Source of the DNA: Paenibacillus sp. JZ16
GTDB taxonomy: Bacteria > Bacillota > Bacilli > Paenibacillales > Paenibacillaceae
Direction of reading: 5' to 3'
Length of the DNA: 64,000 bases
Assembly (NCBI RefSeq): GCF_015326965.1
Contig: NZ_CP017659.1
Location: forward strand, 496,001 to 560,000
The stretch's first letter is position 1. Every line of letters begins with the position of its first letter. A program made the position numbers and the translations under genes. Positions 44,068 to 52,044 of the stretch are shown piece by piece. The notes beneath the pieces were generated by a model that was given only the letters and a program-made list of their open reading frames with translations, was not told where the DNA came from and made no database searches.

Positions 44068-44310
44068 ATGAATCATGTTCTTACGAATCACCACCCATTA
44101 TATTGGACAGGAGCCACTGGAAAAACAACCTTCTACTATAACCTTGCTATAAATGATGTCCGAGCAAGAATTATTTCAATTGTTAATGCGAATAGAAGTA
44201 CAATTATTAGCGGTAACGGTTATGCTACAATAAATGTTAGTATAGATGGACAAATGTACAGGTTGGTTGTAAGTAATTATAGAATAAATACATTTTACCT
44301 TATTGATTAA
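44068..44310 (+). CDS. Possible coding remnant of a small beta protein
   Basis: An open frame: NHHPLYWTGATGKTTFYYNL, then SIVNANRSTIISGNGYATIN and VSIDGQMYRLVVSNYRI. No ribosome site at any start. The ISGNG segment recurs at the end of the small secreted gene at 12541-12851, so this may be the mature part of a related protein whose start was lost. Confidence 0.35.
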   Translation: MNHVLTNHHPLYWTGATGKTTFYYNLAINDVRARIISIVNANRSTIISGNGYATINVSIDGQMYRLVVSNYRINTFYLID

Positions 44311-44343
44311 GTTACAACATACCTTTAGTTATTGGAGTAGTTT

Positions 44344-44904
44344 ATGCTAAATATAACCACATACATTGAAAAGAAGACTATAGATTCTTTTTACTTTAGT
44401 CAAGATAATATTGAAGACTATTTTATTTCATTGAAAGATAGTTTATCAATCCAGGTGGCTAACAGACAATTAAACAAGCATAAAGGCCATAAGTTAGATG
44501 GTGTAGTAAATATAAAAACGTCTGATACTACAATCACCAACTTTATGGATTGGGATGATATTGACTTGATGTGGATCGGTGTTTTAGAAATGACTTTGGA
44601 ATATAAAAAAACAGGTTTTGGAGAGCACATTATGGCCATGAATAGCCATGAGTGGAGTGTCAAAAGAATCATTACAAAACCAGAGAACAAGATATTATTT
44701 AGAGTAAAAAGAAATCCGTTGATTTTTGAAGGTACAAACCTTTACGAAGCTTACAAAGAGACGAAAAACATTGTTGTTGAAGAAGAATTTTTATCTGAAA
44801 TTCTTAAGGCGGCTAATGAGTTTATTTCTTTTAGAGAAAAACTATTTAAAATTGATAATCTAGGCAGATTAAAAGCAGTATTGTCTGAAATACAATCTTA
44901 TTAG
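44344..44904 (+). CDS. Hypothetical protein
   Basis: 186 residues from ATG 44344 with TTGGAGTAG upstream. Soluble, mixed alpha/beta: HKLDGVVNIKTSDTTITNFM, then WDDIDLMWIGVLEMTLEYKK and LSEILKAANEFISFREKLFK. A good terminator follows. One of few plus-strand genes in the region, A+T-rich. I do not recognise it; an immunity-like or phage-like origin would be a guess. Confidence 0.6.
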   Translation: MLNITTYIEKKTIDSFYFSQDNIEDYFISLKDSLSIQVANRQLNKHKGHKLDGVVNIKTSDTTITNFMDWDDIDLMWIGVLEMTLEYKKTGFGEHIMAMNSHEWSVKRIITKPENKILFRVKRNPLIFEGTNLYEAYKETKNIVVEEEFLSEILKAANEFISFREKLFKIDNLGRLKAVLSEIQSY

Positions 44905-44956
44905 GCCAACTAGTAGTTTTAATTTAACAAGTGGCATAAAAAGATCTCCCAATCTG

Positions 44957-44988
44957 AGCAATTCGGATTAAATCCGAATTGCTTTTTC
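44957..44988 (+). terminator. Terminator after the hypothetical gene
   Basis: AGCAATTCGGATT-AA-ATCCGAATTGCT followed by TTTTTC. Confidence 0.85.
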
Positions 44989-45124
44989 TTTAAAAACTGT
45001 TCTCCGGTACCGCCAACGGAAAGGCCAAGCGATGTCAAACCGTCTTCATTTGCCGGATTTATCATTCATCCTGGATTCCCGGCAACTCATAACGTTGTTA
45101 CAAATGGCAATCCTAAAACATCAG

Positions 45125-46996
45125 CTATTGTTCAGCGTTTTTATTAATTACTCCTTTAATCCTTCTAACTCCAGCAGCAGAAGATTGTTCTTTTTTAATA
45201 CTGAACTTTCCTATGTTTGTTGTATCCTCTACATGAGGTCCTCCACATACTTCTCGACTCCAAACTTTCCCTTCATTATCTTTGATTGTATACACCTTAA
45301 CGATATCCGGATATTTATCCCAAAAATTCCCTACAACATTACTTTCTTTTGCTTCAGTTTTAGGCATCTCTGAAATATAGGTAATTGCTTTTGACGAAAT
45401 CGCATCATTCACATACTTCTCCACCGCAGCTATTTGCTCTGGCGTAAGTTTTTCATCATGGTTGAAGTCAAACCGTATTCGCTCTGAGGTAATATTACTT
45501 CCTTGTTGATGAACATGATCACCTAAAACTTCCCTTAAACCAGCAAGTAATAAATGAGATACCGTGTGCAGCGCTGTTGTTTCTGTTGAATGTTCAGCTA
45601 ATCCACCTTTAAATTTACCCACAGAAGCAGTTCTGCTCTTTTCAGCATGTTTCTTTGCCGCCTCTATATAAGACGCCTTGTCCTCCATGCTATATCCATT
45701 TTCAGTTAGAAACTCTTCCGTCAACTCCAAGGGAAACCCATATGTTTCGTAAAAATAAAAGGCATCTGCACCTGTAACTTTACCCTTATTCTTAAGATGT
45801 TTTTGTATTTCAAATTCTCCTTGCTGTAAAGTTCTATAGAAAAGATTTTCTTCCTTATTTACTGTTTCGATAACTTTCTTTTTATTACCGATCAAATCTT
45901 CATAAGCTGTTGCTTCATCTATATAAACTTCAGACAACTCACCCACAAAACTTCCTTGTATACCTATTTTTTTACCTGCACGAATCGCCCTTCTTAATAA
46001 CCTTCTTGTTATATACCCTGCATCACTATTAGCTGGCTCCGCACCATCATTAATTAGAAAAGTAGCCGCTCTCACATGATCAAGTATGATTCTAAACGAC
46101 TTTAAATCGTCAGTATATTGTTTACCACTTAACTCCATCAATTTTTTCTTGGGATTAAGGAAGAAAGCCGTATTATAAATATCCTTGTCACCATTAAGGG
46201 CTGTTGCAACCCTTTCTAATCCGCCTCCATAATCCATATTGGGATTTTGCATTTTTACAAATCCTGTGCCTTCTTTTTTGTAACACATAAATACGTTGTT
46301 CCCAATCTCTAAAAACCTCTCGCTTTCAGAAGCAGGATGATCCAGTGAATCACCGCCTGGTTCAAGATCATAAAACATTTCACTATCAGGCCCACCCGGT
46401 TCACCAACAGGCATATCCAATGGACTTCCGGCTCGACTCCACCAATTTTCTTTTTCATCGTATAAGAATATTCTTCCACCTCTAGATGCTCCATATTGAT
46501 AGGGATCATCTTCAATGATAGGTTCTATACCAACTGATTTAAATTTTTCTGACCAGATTTGAATGGCTTCCGTATCTTTCTGTATATTCAAATCATCACT
46601 TCCTATAAAAGCACTGATATACAGCCTGCCAGGATCAATTCCTAATTCGATAATATGCCAATTCCAAATGGCATCGATTTGCTTTTTCTTATAGTTATTT
46701 TCATTTGCTTTAAACTCCCATCGACCTATCATTTCAAAAAATGTCAGATGCGACGTATCTCCTACTTCATCAATATCCACTGTCCTTAAACACTTCTGAA
46801 TATTAGCAATCTCATTACCTATCGGATGCTTTTCCCCCAATAAATATGGAACCATAGGTTGCATTCCACTTCCTGTAAACAACGTTGAGGAATCATTTTC
46901 TGGCAACAAGCTAGAAGAGGGCACTTGGCTAGCCCCTATTCCTTTCATAAAATCAATATATGATTTTCTTAACTCATCTGGTGTCATTTTCACCAT
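45125..46996 (-). CDS. alaS: Alanyl-tRNA synthetase paralogue lacking the C-Ala domain
   Basis: Start ATG 46996 with GGAGG eight bases before; 623 residues against ~875 for a usual bacterial AlaRS. The class II core is present (FTGSGMQPMVPYLLGEKHPI; RTVDIDEVGDTSHLTFFEMI, with GRWEFK; DYGGGLERVATAL). The editing domain keeps HTVSHLLLAGLREVLG (HxxxH) and REVCGGPHVEDTTNIG (CxxxH). It then ends at GVRRIKGVINKN, so the C-terminal oligomerisation/tRNA-binding C-Ala domain is absent. A T-box leader controls it. It may be a second, perhaps inhibitor-insensitive, synthetase; whether it is the only AlaRS cannot be told here. Confidence 0.9.
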   Translation of the reverse strand: MVKMTPDELRKSYIDFMKGIGASQVPSSSLLPENDSSTLFTGSGMQPMVPYLLGEKHPIGNEIANIQKCLRTVDIDEVGDTSHLTFFEMIGRWEFKANENNYKKKQIDAIWNWHIIELGIDPGRLYISAFIGSDDLNIQKDTEAIQIWSEKFKSVGIEPIIEDDPYQYGASRGGRIFLYDEKENWWSRAGSPLDMPVGEPGGPDSEMFYDLEPGGDSLDHPASESERFLEIGNNVFMCYKKEGTGFVKMQNPNMDYGGGLERVATALNGDKDIYNTAFFLNPKKKLMELSGKQYTDDLKSFRIILDHVRAATFLINDGAEPANSDAGYITRRLLRRAIRAGKKIGIQGSFVGELSEVYIDEATAYEDLIGNKKKVIETVNKEENLFYRTLQQGEFEIQKHLKNKGKVTGADAFYFYETYGFPLELTEEFLTENGYSMEDKASYIEAAKKHAEKSRTASVGKFKGGLAEHSTETTALHTVSHLLLAGLREVLGDHVHQQGSNITSERIRFDFNHDEKLTPEQIAAVEKYVNDAISSKAITYISEMPKTEAKESNVVGNFWDKYPDIVKVYTIKDNEGKVWSREVCGGPHVEDTTNIGKFSIKKEQSSAAGVRRIKGVINKNAEQ

Positions 46997-47072
46997 GCTC
47001 AATACCTCCATTTCAATTATTAATTATTCTCGGAAATTACTTTGCAGATATTCAAACGAGAAGAAATAAAAC

Positions 47073-47350
47073 AAAAAAGCCCTAAGCTGACCTATTTCTT
47101 GTCAACTTAGGGCGAACTATGATGTCCGTGTTACCACCTAATTTCAGATTTCTCTGCACTCTATCAATACGGGATATCTCCGATATTGTTTCCTGAATAA
47201 CGGTGGAACTCCGTTGAAGCCTACTTAGATTCCTCTGTTCGGTTCACAGCTCCGAGACTGCTTCACTATTAGATCAATGAAGATTCGCACCAACCATCTT
47301 CTCTCTGTGAGATCCCTAATAGCTACTATTTCTCATCATAGCCTTTTCGT
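47073..47350 (-). promoter_or_regulatory. T-box riboswitch of the alaS paralogue
   Basis: On the minus strand the leader has stem-I features (GAAGATGGTTGGTGCGAATC), a possible Ala specifier GCT at about 47248-47250 (GGAGCTGTGAACC), the T-box AGGTGGTAACACGG (about 47130-47143) and the terminator GCCCTAAGTTGAC...TCAGCTTAGGGC plus TTTTTTG (47073-47113). Uncharged tRNA-Ala would favour read-through. Confidence 0.9.
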
Positions 47351-47364
47351 TTTAAGTTGAACCA

Positions 47365-47393
47365 ATGCTATCACACTCAACTTGTTCTGTCAA
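47365..47393 (-). promoter_or_regulatory. Promoter of the T-box leader
   Basis: TTGACA (47388-47393) and TAGCAT (47365-47370) on the minus strand, 17 bases apart, just upstream of the T-box leader. Confidence 0.7.
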
Positions 47394-47654
47394 TTAATTC
47401 CACTATTTTTTATAAGGTATAAGTCTGTCGATTCTACCATCAGCTTTGGCAATTCGGTTGCTTCGCATCCTCTGACTTTAGCCAAATTATAATTCTCCCC
47501 AACCTCAATTCCACATTCCTGTTTACCCTGTGAAATAATCAGGAGGTACAACAAACTTGGGTGGGGAAGTATCGCTTCCGGAGCGGAGGTGATAACCCTT
47601 ATGATATCCCTCCATACTTTTTGGGATAGTATGCCCATTGGAAATTGAACTATA
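47394..47654. other. Interval without an intact gene
   Basis: A minus-strand open frame (47390-47638) lacks a ribosome site and overlaps the alaS promoter; another frame reads GYHKGYHLRSGSDTSPPKFV from a TATGGAGGG context and then stops. Probably decayed sequence. Confidence 0.35.
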
Positions 47655-47687
47655 CTGCCCGTTAGCTTAACAAGACAGCTGATCGCT
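47655..47687. repeat. Family A intergenic element, left part
   Basis: CTGCCCGTTAGCTTAAC, ACAGCTGATCG, then cut by the 180-bp duplicated block. Confidence 0.7.
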
Positions 47688-47867
47688 TAGTCGTAAAAGA
47701 TTAAAACAAAAATTAACGTGAATAATCTGTCCTGATGGTACTATTTCCCACCTCAAATGTACTTTTCATAAGTCTCATCTGTGCAGGATTGCCTAATGGG
47801 CTAGCGATTTGCATTGGCAATATTTACTCATTAAACTGTGTTCTCATCTTTGTTAAAGTGGATAAGC
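47688..47867. repeat. Duplicated 180-bp block, copy B
   Basis: Partner of 16836-17018. The minus-strand small frame is kept (MQIASPLGNPAQMRLMKSTF then EVGNSTIRTDYSR), one codon shorter. Here the block runs into the 5' region of the plus-strand YpeB-like gene. Confidence 0.8.
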
Positions 47868-47900
47868 ATTATGAAGACAAAGACGGGAGTTTTAATAGAC

Positions 47901-49220
47901 ATGAGCGTTCTCACCAAATCTATCATTGGTCTGCTTTGCGTGACGACATTAGCGGGCACCTATTTCAGTTATACGGAGCATCAGAATAATCGGCAATGGG
48001 AGCAGCAACAACAGCACAATACGCAATACTGGTCACATATGCAATTGATCTACCTGCGTGATTTCGACTATGCGCTTGCGGAGTCCCTTGCGGCATCTAC
48101 GATTTCAGATCGGCAAGCAGCACTTCAATCTGCGATTGAAAATGCCAATTTTATCTTGCAATCTGTAAGGATCGGATCCGTTACAATGAACTTTCAATCT
48201 TGGTCATATGAGTCGTTTATCACAGAGGGCAGCCGCTACTTGGCCTATCCTGCCAGCGAGAAGGAAATCTCGCTTAACCCGGATCAATTAGAACAAATTC
48301 AGCGTTTGAGAACGTTCGCGAGGACCGCCCTACCTTATCTCGATCAGATGAGAAAGAAAGCTGTTGATTCCTCTATATCAGATATACAACAGATATCAAC
48401 TGAAATGGAAGAGGCTTTGTCTCAACTCGACTCGGTCTCCACCTATGGAAATAAAGCCTTTAACGAGTTCCTGTACAACCAGAATCCATACATACCTCCG
48501 AAGCCAGGAACCGTTTTCGCCGGTGAAACCACTTATACGGCTACGGAGCTTGCGGCCAAAGCGAAAATTTTCATGGGCGAGGCTTGGAATAAAGGAGCAG
48601 GTAAGCAAATTGTCCACATCTCAGGCGGGAGCAGCCCCCAATTCGGAGAAGTCTTGGATTTCAAGTTATCGGACACCGATGGAAAATCAACCAACTCCTA
48701 TATTGCAACACTAAGTAAAAGCGGACACGTGCTCCAAGTGAGACGCAAGAGCTCGATCTCTGAGAAAGGAGATGTAGAGCAAACTATCGACTTAAAGCAG
48801 GTTGTCGCGGTTACGGACACCTGGATGGCTCGCTGGTCTGACGAACGTCTGACATTAGTAGCGAAAGAGATAAACGATACTTCCATTTATCTCACGTATA
48901 TTCCGGTCCGGGAGCAAGTTTCCATTCCGCAAATGAAAGTCGTATGGCGATTTGATCGCCGTACCGGTACGTTGAAGAGCTTTGATGCGTCTAATTATTA
49001 TTCCCATTACAATAAAACCTTCCCCGTTCACCCGAGGCTGACAGCGGAGCAAGCCTCCGCGAAGCTTGGCCCAAAAGTAACCCCCTCGGGCAAGCCAAAG
49101 CTGGAAATCCACAACAGCCAGCTCGTATACGCATTTCCCGTCACTGGGATCGAAGGCGTTTCTCACGTATACGTAAACGCCCGCACAGGTGCTGGCGAAG
49201 GCATTAATTACAACCTGTAA
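47901..49220 (+). CDS. YpeB-like protein with PepSY domains
   Basis: The start is put at ATG 47901 (GGGAG upstream), which begins the membrane anchor: SVLTKSIIGLLCVTTLAGTY. About 440 residues; a helical N-terminal part (QAALQSAIENANFILQSVRI) and C-terminal YpeB/PepSY repeats (AGETTYTATELAAKAKIFMG; FDRRTGTLKSFDASNYY; VHPRLTAEQASAKLGPKV; VYAFPVTGIEGVSHVYVNAR). YpeB stabilises the cortex-lytic enzyme SleB in spores, but no sleB lies upstream. So it may be a stand-alone paralogue. Its 5' flank was replaced by the 180-bp block. Confidence 0.85.
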   Translation: MSVLTKSIIGLLCVTTLAGTYFSYTEHQNNRQWEQQQQHNTQYWSHMQLIYLRDFDYALAESLAASTISDRQAALQSAIENANFILQSVRIGSVTMNFQSWSYESFITEGSRYLAYPASEKEISLNPDQLEQIQRLRTFARTALPYLDQMRKKAVDSSISDIQQISTEMEEALSQLDSVSTYGNKAFNEFLYNQNPYIPPKPGTVFAGETTYTATELAAKAKIFMGEAWNKGAGKQIVHISGGSSPQFGEVLDFKLSDTDGKSTNSYIATLSKSGHVLQVRRKSSISEKGDVEQTIDLKQVVAVTDTWMARWSDERLTLVAKEINDTSIYLTYIPVREQVSIPQMKVVWRFDRRTGTLKSFDASNYYSHYNKTFPVHPRLTAEQASAKLGPKVTPSGKPKLEIHNSQLVYAFPVTGIEGVSHVYVNARTGAGEGINYNL

Positions 49221-49231
49221 CCACAACAAAT

Positions 49232-49272
49232 TTAGGCAGCCCCACGAACATCCTCGCTGCGGGCTGCCTAGA
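49232..49272 (+). terminator. Terminator after the YpeB-like gene
   Basis: AGGCAGCCC...GGGCTGCCT followed by AGATTTTG. Confidence 0.75.
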
Positions 49273-49346
49273 TTTTGCGTGCCAACGTTGGGTCACCACT
49301 TTCCTTTTTAGTTTCTTACGTTTCTCCGTGACTAAAATTAAACTAA

Positions 49347-49430
49347 CCTGCCCGTTAGTTGAACAAAAAGCAGCTGATCATGGCCAGCTGCTTTTCTATA
49401 TTTATTTAACTATCGTTTCCCGTTAGTTGA
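49347..49430. repeat. Family A intergenic element, complete
   Basis: CCTGCCCGTTAGTTGAAC, CAGCTGATCATGGCCAGCTG stem, TTTAACTATCG, TTTCCCGTTAG. Almost identical to the elements at 7148 and 13908, 35-42 kb away. Confidence 0.9.
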
Positions 49431-49605
49431 GTGGCTTTACAACCATGTTTGAAAAGGCTTCAGTTTTTCTTGAGTTAGGAACTAGGGTTGCTCCTAACGT
49501 TTCGTTAACGTGGAGTTTTACATGTTCTTGTTTCTCGACAGCTCAAGTTTTCGGCTTAACTGTTATGCCCAACTTCTTAAAAAATGGTTGTATCTGCTGG
49601 AACAT
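49423..49605 (-). pseudogene. Small gene with an internal stop, ending in the repeat core
   Basis: ATG 49605 opens MFQQIQPFFKKLGITVKPKT, a stop, then AVEKQEHVKLHVNETLGATL to MVVKPLN. The final TAA (49423-49425) is part of the CTAACGGG core of the neighbouring element. Unknown family; the ribosome site is missing. Confidence 0.45.
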
Positions 49606-49740
49606 ATAGCAAACAGATTTATTGATAATAGACAATACAGCAAATGATTAAATCATATCCAACTGTTTTGAAAAAGCGAGAGCAGGAACTAATCGCCATT
49701 ACTAATTCTAAACATCGGAAAAGCAATAGAAGATAATATT
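49606..49740. other. Short gene-free stretch
   Basis: Nothing recognised on either strand. Confidence 0.4.
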
Positions 49741-49816
49741 ACCGGATCTTCTGTGATGGCCAGCAATCGAGTTATATCGAACCTGACCGACGAGGTAAAA
49801 TACGGGATGCAGTTTT
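49741..49816 (-). pseudogene. 76-bp fragment of the glycosyltransferase gene
   Basis: Matches 14265-14340 with about five mismatches: ACCGGATCTT, GATGGCCAGCAATCGAGTTA, AACCTGACCGACGA, GTAAAATACGGGATGCAGTT. It codes for the piece around FTSSVRFDVTRLLAISEDP of the GT's C-terminal region. The rest of this second copy is gone. Confidence 0.8.
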
Positions 49817-49822
49817 CACTTA

Positions 49823-50392
49823 CTACAATTCTTCAGAATAAAAAGCTTTAGATACGGATTCCGTAGCTTTATCAATAAAAGCTGCAATTTTATTGGGGCT
49901 TTCCTTCAGACCACTACTCACCCACTTTTTAATAATAGCTATACTGCCATGAGCGGTGAACGTATACCAGGACTCAAATAATTGTGGATCAAAATCTTTT
50001 AATTCCTGCTTCCATCGCTCAATAGTTAAATCGTGACTGATATAAAGGATTCGTTCTAGTAATTCTTTATCGCCATGCTCTGAGAACAGAACCTTACATA
50101 TCGTTTGATTCGCTTTTATATACTTACATAATTCATAAGATAGCTTTTGAGGGTTTGAAGAACTCATCCCAACTTGCTTAATGTCTTCGTAAAGATCATT
50201 TCCAATCGTTGAAAGAAGCTCAAACTGATTCGCATAGTGTGTATAAAAGGTGTTGCGATTAATCCCTGCTTCTCTGCAAATGTCGGTCACTGTCACTTTA
50301 TTGATAGACCGTTCTGTCAAAAGCTTCAGCAGGCTTTCTTTTACAACCATCTTTGTATATCTCACTCTGTGATCTGTTTTTTTGTCTGCCAT
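49823..50392 (-). CDS. TetR/AcrR-family regulator
   Basis: Start ATG 50392 with GGAGGATATT upstream; 189 residues. TetR helix-turn-helix: ESLLKLLTERSINKVTVTDI then CREAGINRNTFYTHYANQFE. The C-terminal ligand domain resembles the DhaS/TetR_C_7 type (SYELCKYIKANQTICKVLFS; FTAHGSIAIIKKWVSSGLKE). Divergent from the CruF-like membrane protein gene, which it probably represses through the palindrome at 50504. Confidence 0.88.
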   Translation of the reverse strand: MADKKTDHRVRYTKMVVKESLLKLLTERSINKVTVTDICREAGINRNTFYTHYANQFELLSTIGNDLYEDIKQVGMSSSNPQKLSYELCKYIKANQTICKVLFSEHGDKELLERILYISHDLTIERWKQELKDFDPQLFESWYTFTAHGSIAIIKKWVSSGLKESPNKIAAFIDKATESVSKAFYSEEL

Positions 50393-50503
50393 AATATCCT
50401 CCAATTAGAAATAGCGAACAAATCTACTGTGGTTTGTATGATAACTAACATATCTCAATCGAACAGCCTGTTGTTTAAGTAACACAGTGAAATTATAATT
50501 TAT

Positions 50504-50515
50504 TTGAACGTTCAA
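50504..50515. promoter_or_regulatory. TetR-type operator candidate
   Basis: TTGAACGTTCAA, a perfect 12-bp palindrome with an extra TTCAA half to its right, 31 bases before the start of the membrane protein gene. Confidence 0.6.
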
Positions 50516-50545
50516 TTCAATTTCAACTTAAATGGAGGGTAAAAT

Positions 50546-51505
50546 GTGGGTGATATAACTGTGGTGCCTGTATGGATAATTCAAGATATTATAGTCTTAA
50601 TTGCTGCTGTTCTAATGGTTTTCTATATCCTTGATAAGGAAACACATCCCAAAACGGTTCTACTGCAATTTATAGGTTTTGTGTTTTTTTACGCAGCTGT
50701 TTTTGAAATTACTGCTTCATCGCTTGGGGAAGGTTTTTACGCCTATGGGCGGAGTATTTTAATGTTATTTAATATACCGATTACTGTCCCTATTATTGAG
50801 TTTCTGATCATTTATTCCACTTTGCGTGTTCTAAAATCTGTAACTATACCGTCCTGGACTAAACCATTTATTACGGGATTAAGCGCTATGGTGTTTGACT
50901 TTTCATTGGACCCGGTGGCCGTTAAACAGATATTTCAGACTACGGATGGACTCATGGCAAGATGGACTTATTATCCGCTAGCCGGTGAACCTCAAATCTA
51001 TGGGGAACCCGTGATGAATTTTACAGGATGGATTTATATAGCGGGATATTGGACAGTCTTTATACTAATTGGTGAATGGTGGCACAAAAAGAAAGGCTAC
51101 AGTCAATCAATTGGTTATATCTATCCGTTTCTGGCGGCAATTGCGTCATTGGCTTGCATGTTCTCACCTTTATCTAACTTCTTTAATTATATGGGGCCGT
51201 TCTTCGCCAGAACCTCTAATATGCAATGGGTGATGTTGATTGCACTTTCTGTAATTACAGCAGGAGTTTTAGCATTAGCTTTTATAAAGTTCTGGGACCG
51301 GAAGGCTATTTATTCAATCACTCCCAAAAAAGATTTTCCTATCATGTTTACTTTCTTGGGGTTCCCCCTGGTGAATACTATATTTTGCCTTATAGGAGGT
51401 TACACAGAAGTATTGTGGCTGGTCGTTCTGGCTCAGATCTTATTAATGTTAGCCTGGATCGGAATTAATATTATGGGTAAAAAAGCAAGACCAATCACGA
51501 AATAA
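50546..51505 (+). CDS. Polytopic membrane protein, CruF/carotenoid-hydratase-like (DUF422)
   Basis: 319 residues from GTG 50546 with AATGGAGGG upstream. Eight or nine transmembrane segments. Motifs AAVFEITASSLGEGFYAYGR, IIEFLIIYSTLRVL, GLSAMVFDFSLDPVAVKQIF and MARWTYY...YGEPVMNFTGWI follow the layout of carotenoid 1,2-hydratase (CruF) family proteins, with the conserved D-x-x-x-D-P. No other carotenoid genes are near. Controlled by the divergent TetR gene by arrangement. The assignment is by pattern and could be wrong in detail. Confidence 0.65.
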   Translation: MGDITVVPVWIIQDIIVLIAAVLMVFYILDKETHPKTVLLQFIGFVFFYAAVFEITASSLGEGFYAYGRSILMLFNIPITVPIIEFLIIYSTLRVLKSVTIPSWTKPFITGLSAMVFDFSLDPVAVKQIFQTTDGLMARWTYYPLAGEPQIYGEPVMNFTGWIYIAGYWTVFILIGEWWHKKKGYSQSIGYIYPFLAAIASLACMFSPLSNFFNYMGPFFARTSNMQWVMLIALSVITAGVLALAFIKFWDRKAIYSITPKKDFPIMFTFLGFPLVNTIFCLIGGYTEVLWLVVLAQILLMLAWIGINIMGKKARPITK

Positions 51506-51620
51506 CCATAAGCCCAAGCATGGAGGCAAAGACGCACTTTCATTAATATTCTTGTTAGGCATTTTTATTTTGGCGCTTCTTGCTTACATTGAAAAAATAG
51601 ACCGCCCTCCATAAGGTAAC

Positions 51621-51692
51621 GGTCCCGTTTGCTAAATTACTTGGAAACATATTTAGATGCTTATCTAATCGGTCTGTTCTTGTCCCCCGACA
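51621..51692. repeat. Family B repeat, degenerate
   Basis: GTCCCGTTTGCTAAAT, TTAGATGCTTATCTAATCGG, then directly GTTCTTGTCCCCCGAC: the whole palindrome and stem are deleted. It is the last recognisable element of the array. Confidence 0.75.
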
Positions 51693-52044
51693 TTTTCTTA
51701 TGAGCGAATTGTGATGTGATCCCCGTTACTTCATCGAATTACTTAGAAGTCTGTTTTAATATTTTCATACATTAAATTTAGCCCTTCAAACTTCCTAGTG
51801 GGAGTCGAAGGGCCAAAAAGTTTGCTCTCTAGTTATCTAGGAGCTGTATAGAACTTTTAATTGATTCTTGGCGAGTTGCCTTTCCATAGTGAGCATATTA
51901 AACGATGATGAAGGTTCGTCTGACACTTCATGTCCATTGACACGAATTCCCCCTCATGATAAATACAATTTCATCTCCCCTACATATTTCTTTACACGTT
52001 TAAGGTCAATCCCAGCCCCGATTTAGGGAAAACGGAGCTTTTCA
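51693..52044. other. Gene-free interval
   Basis: Holds a hairpin GCCCTTCAAACTTCC...AGTCGAAGGGC at 51781-51813, perhaps a weak terminator of the nik-like operon. No gene seen. Confidence 0.45.

Noticed and set aside
47390..47638. Minus-strand 82-codon gene before alaS
   Set aside because: No ribosome site, overlaps the TTGACA/TAGCAT promoter of the T-box leader, and resembles nothing.
47838..47900. Longer start for the YpeB-like gene
   Set aside because: The extra N-terminal residues come from the duplicated 180-bp block and lack a ribosome site; the membrane anchor starts at 47901.
5047..51692. Classical integron with standard attC sites
   Set aside because: The cores do not fit RYYYAAC/GTTRRRY well, both element ends carry the core in the same direction, and the recombinase lacks the IntI insertion. 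I therefore call it integron-like only.
51781..51813. Small RNA gene
   Set aside because: Only a short hairpin without a promoter; it fits a weak terminator better.
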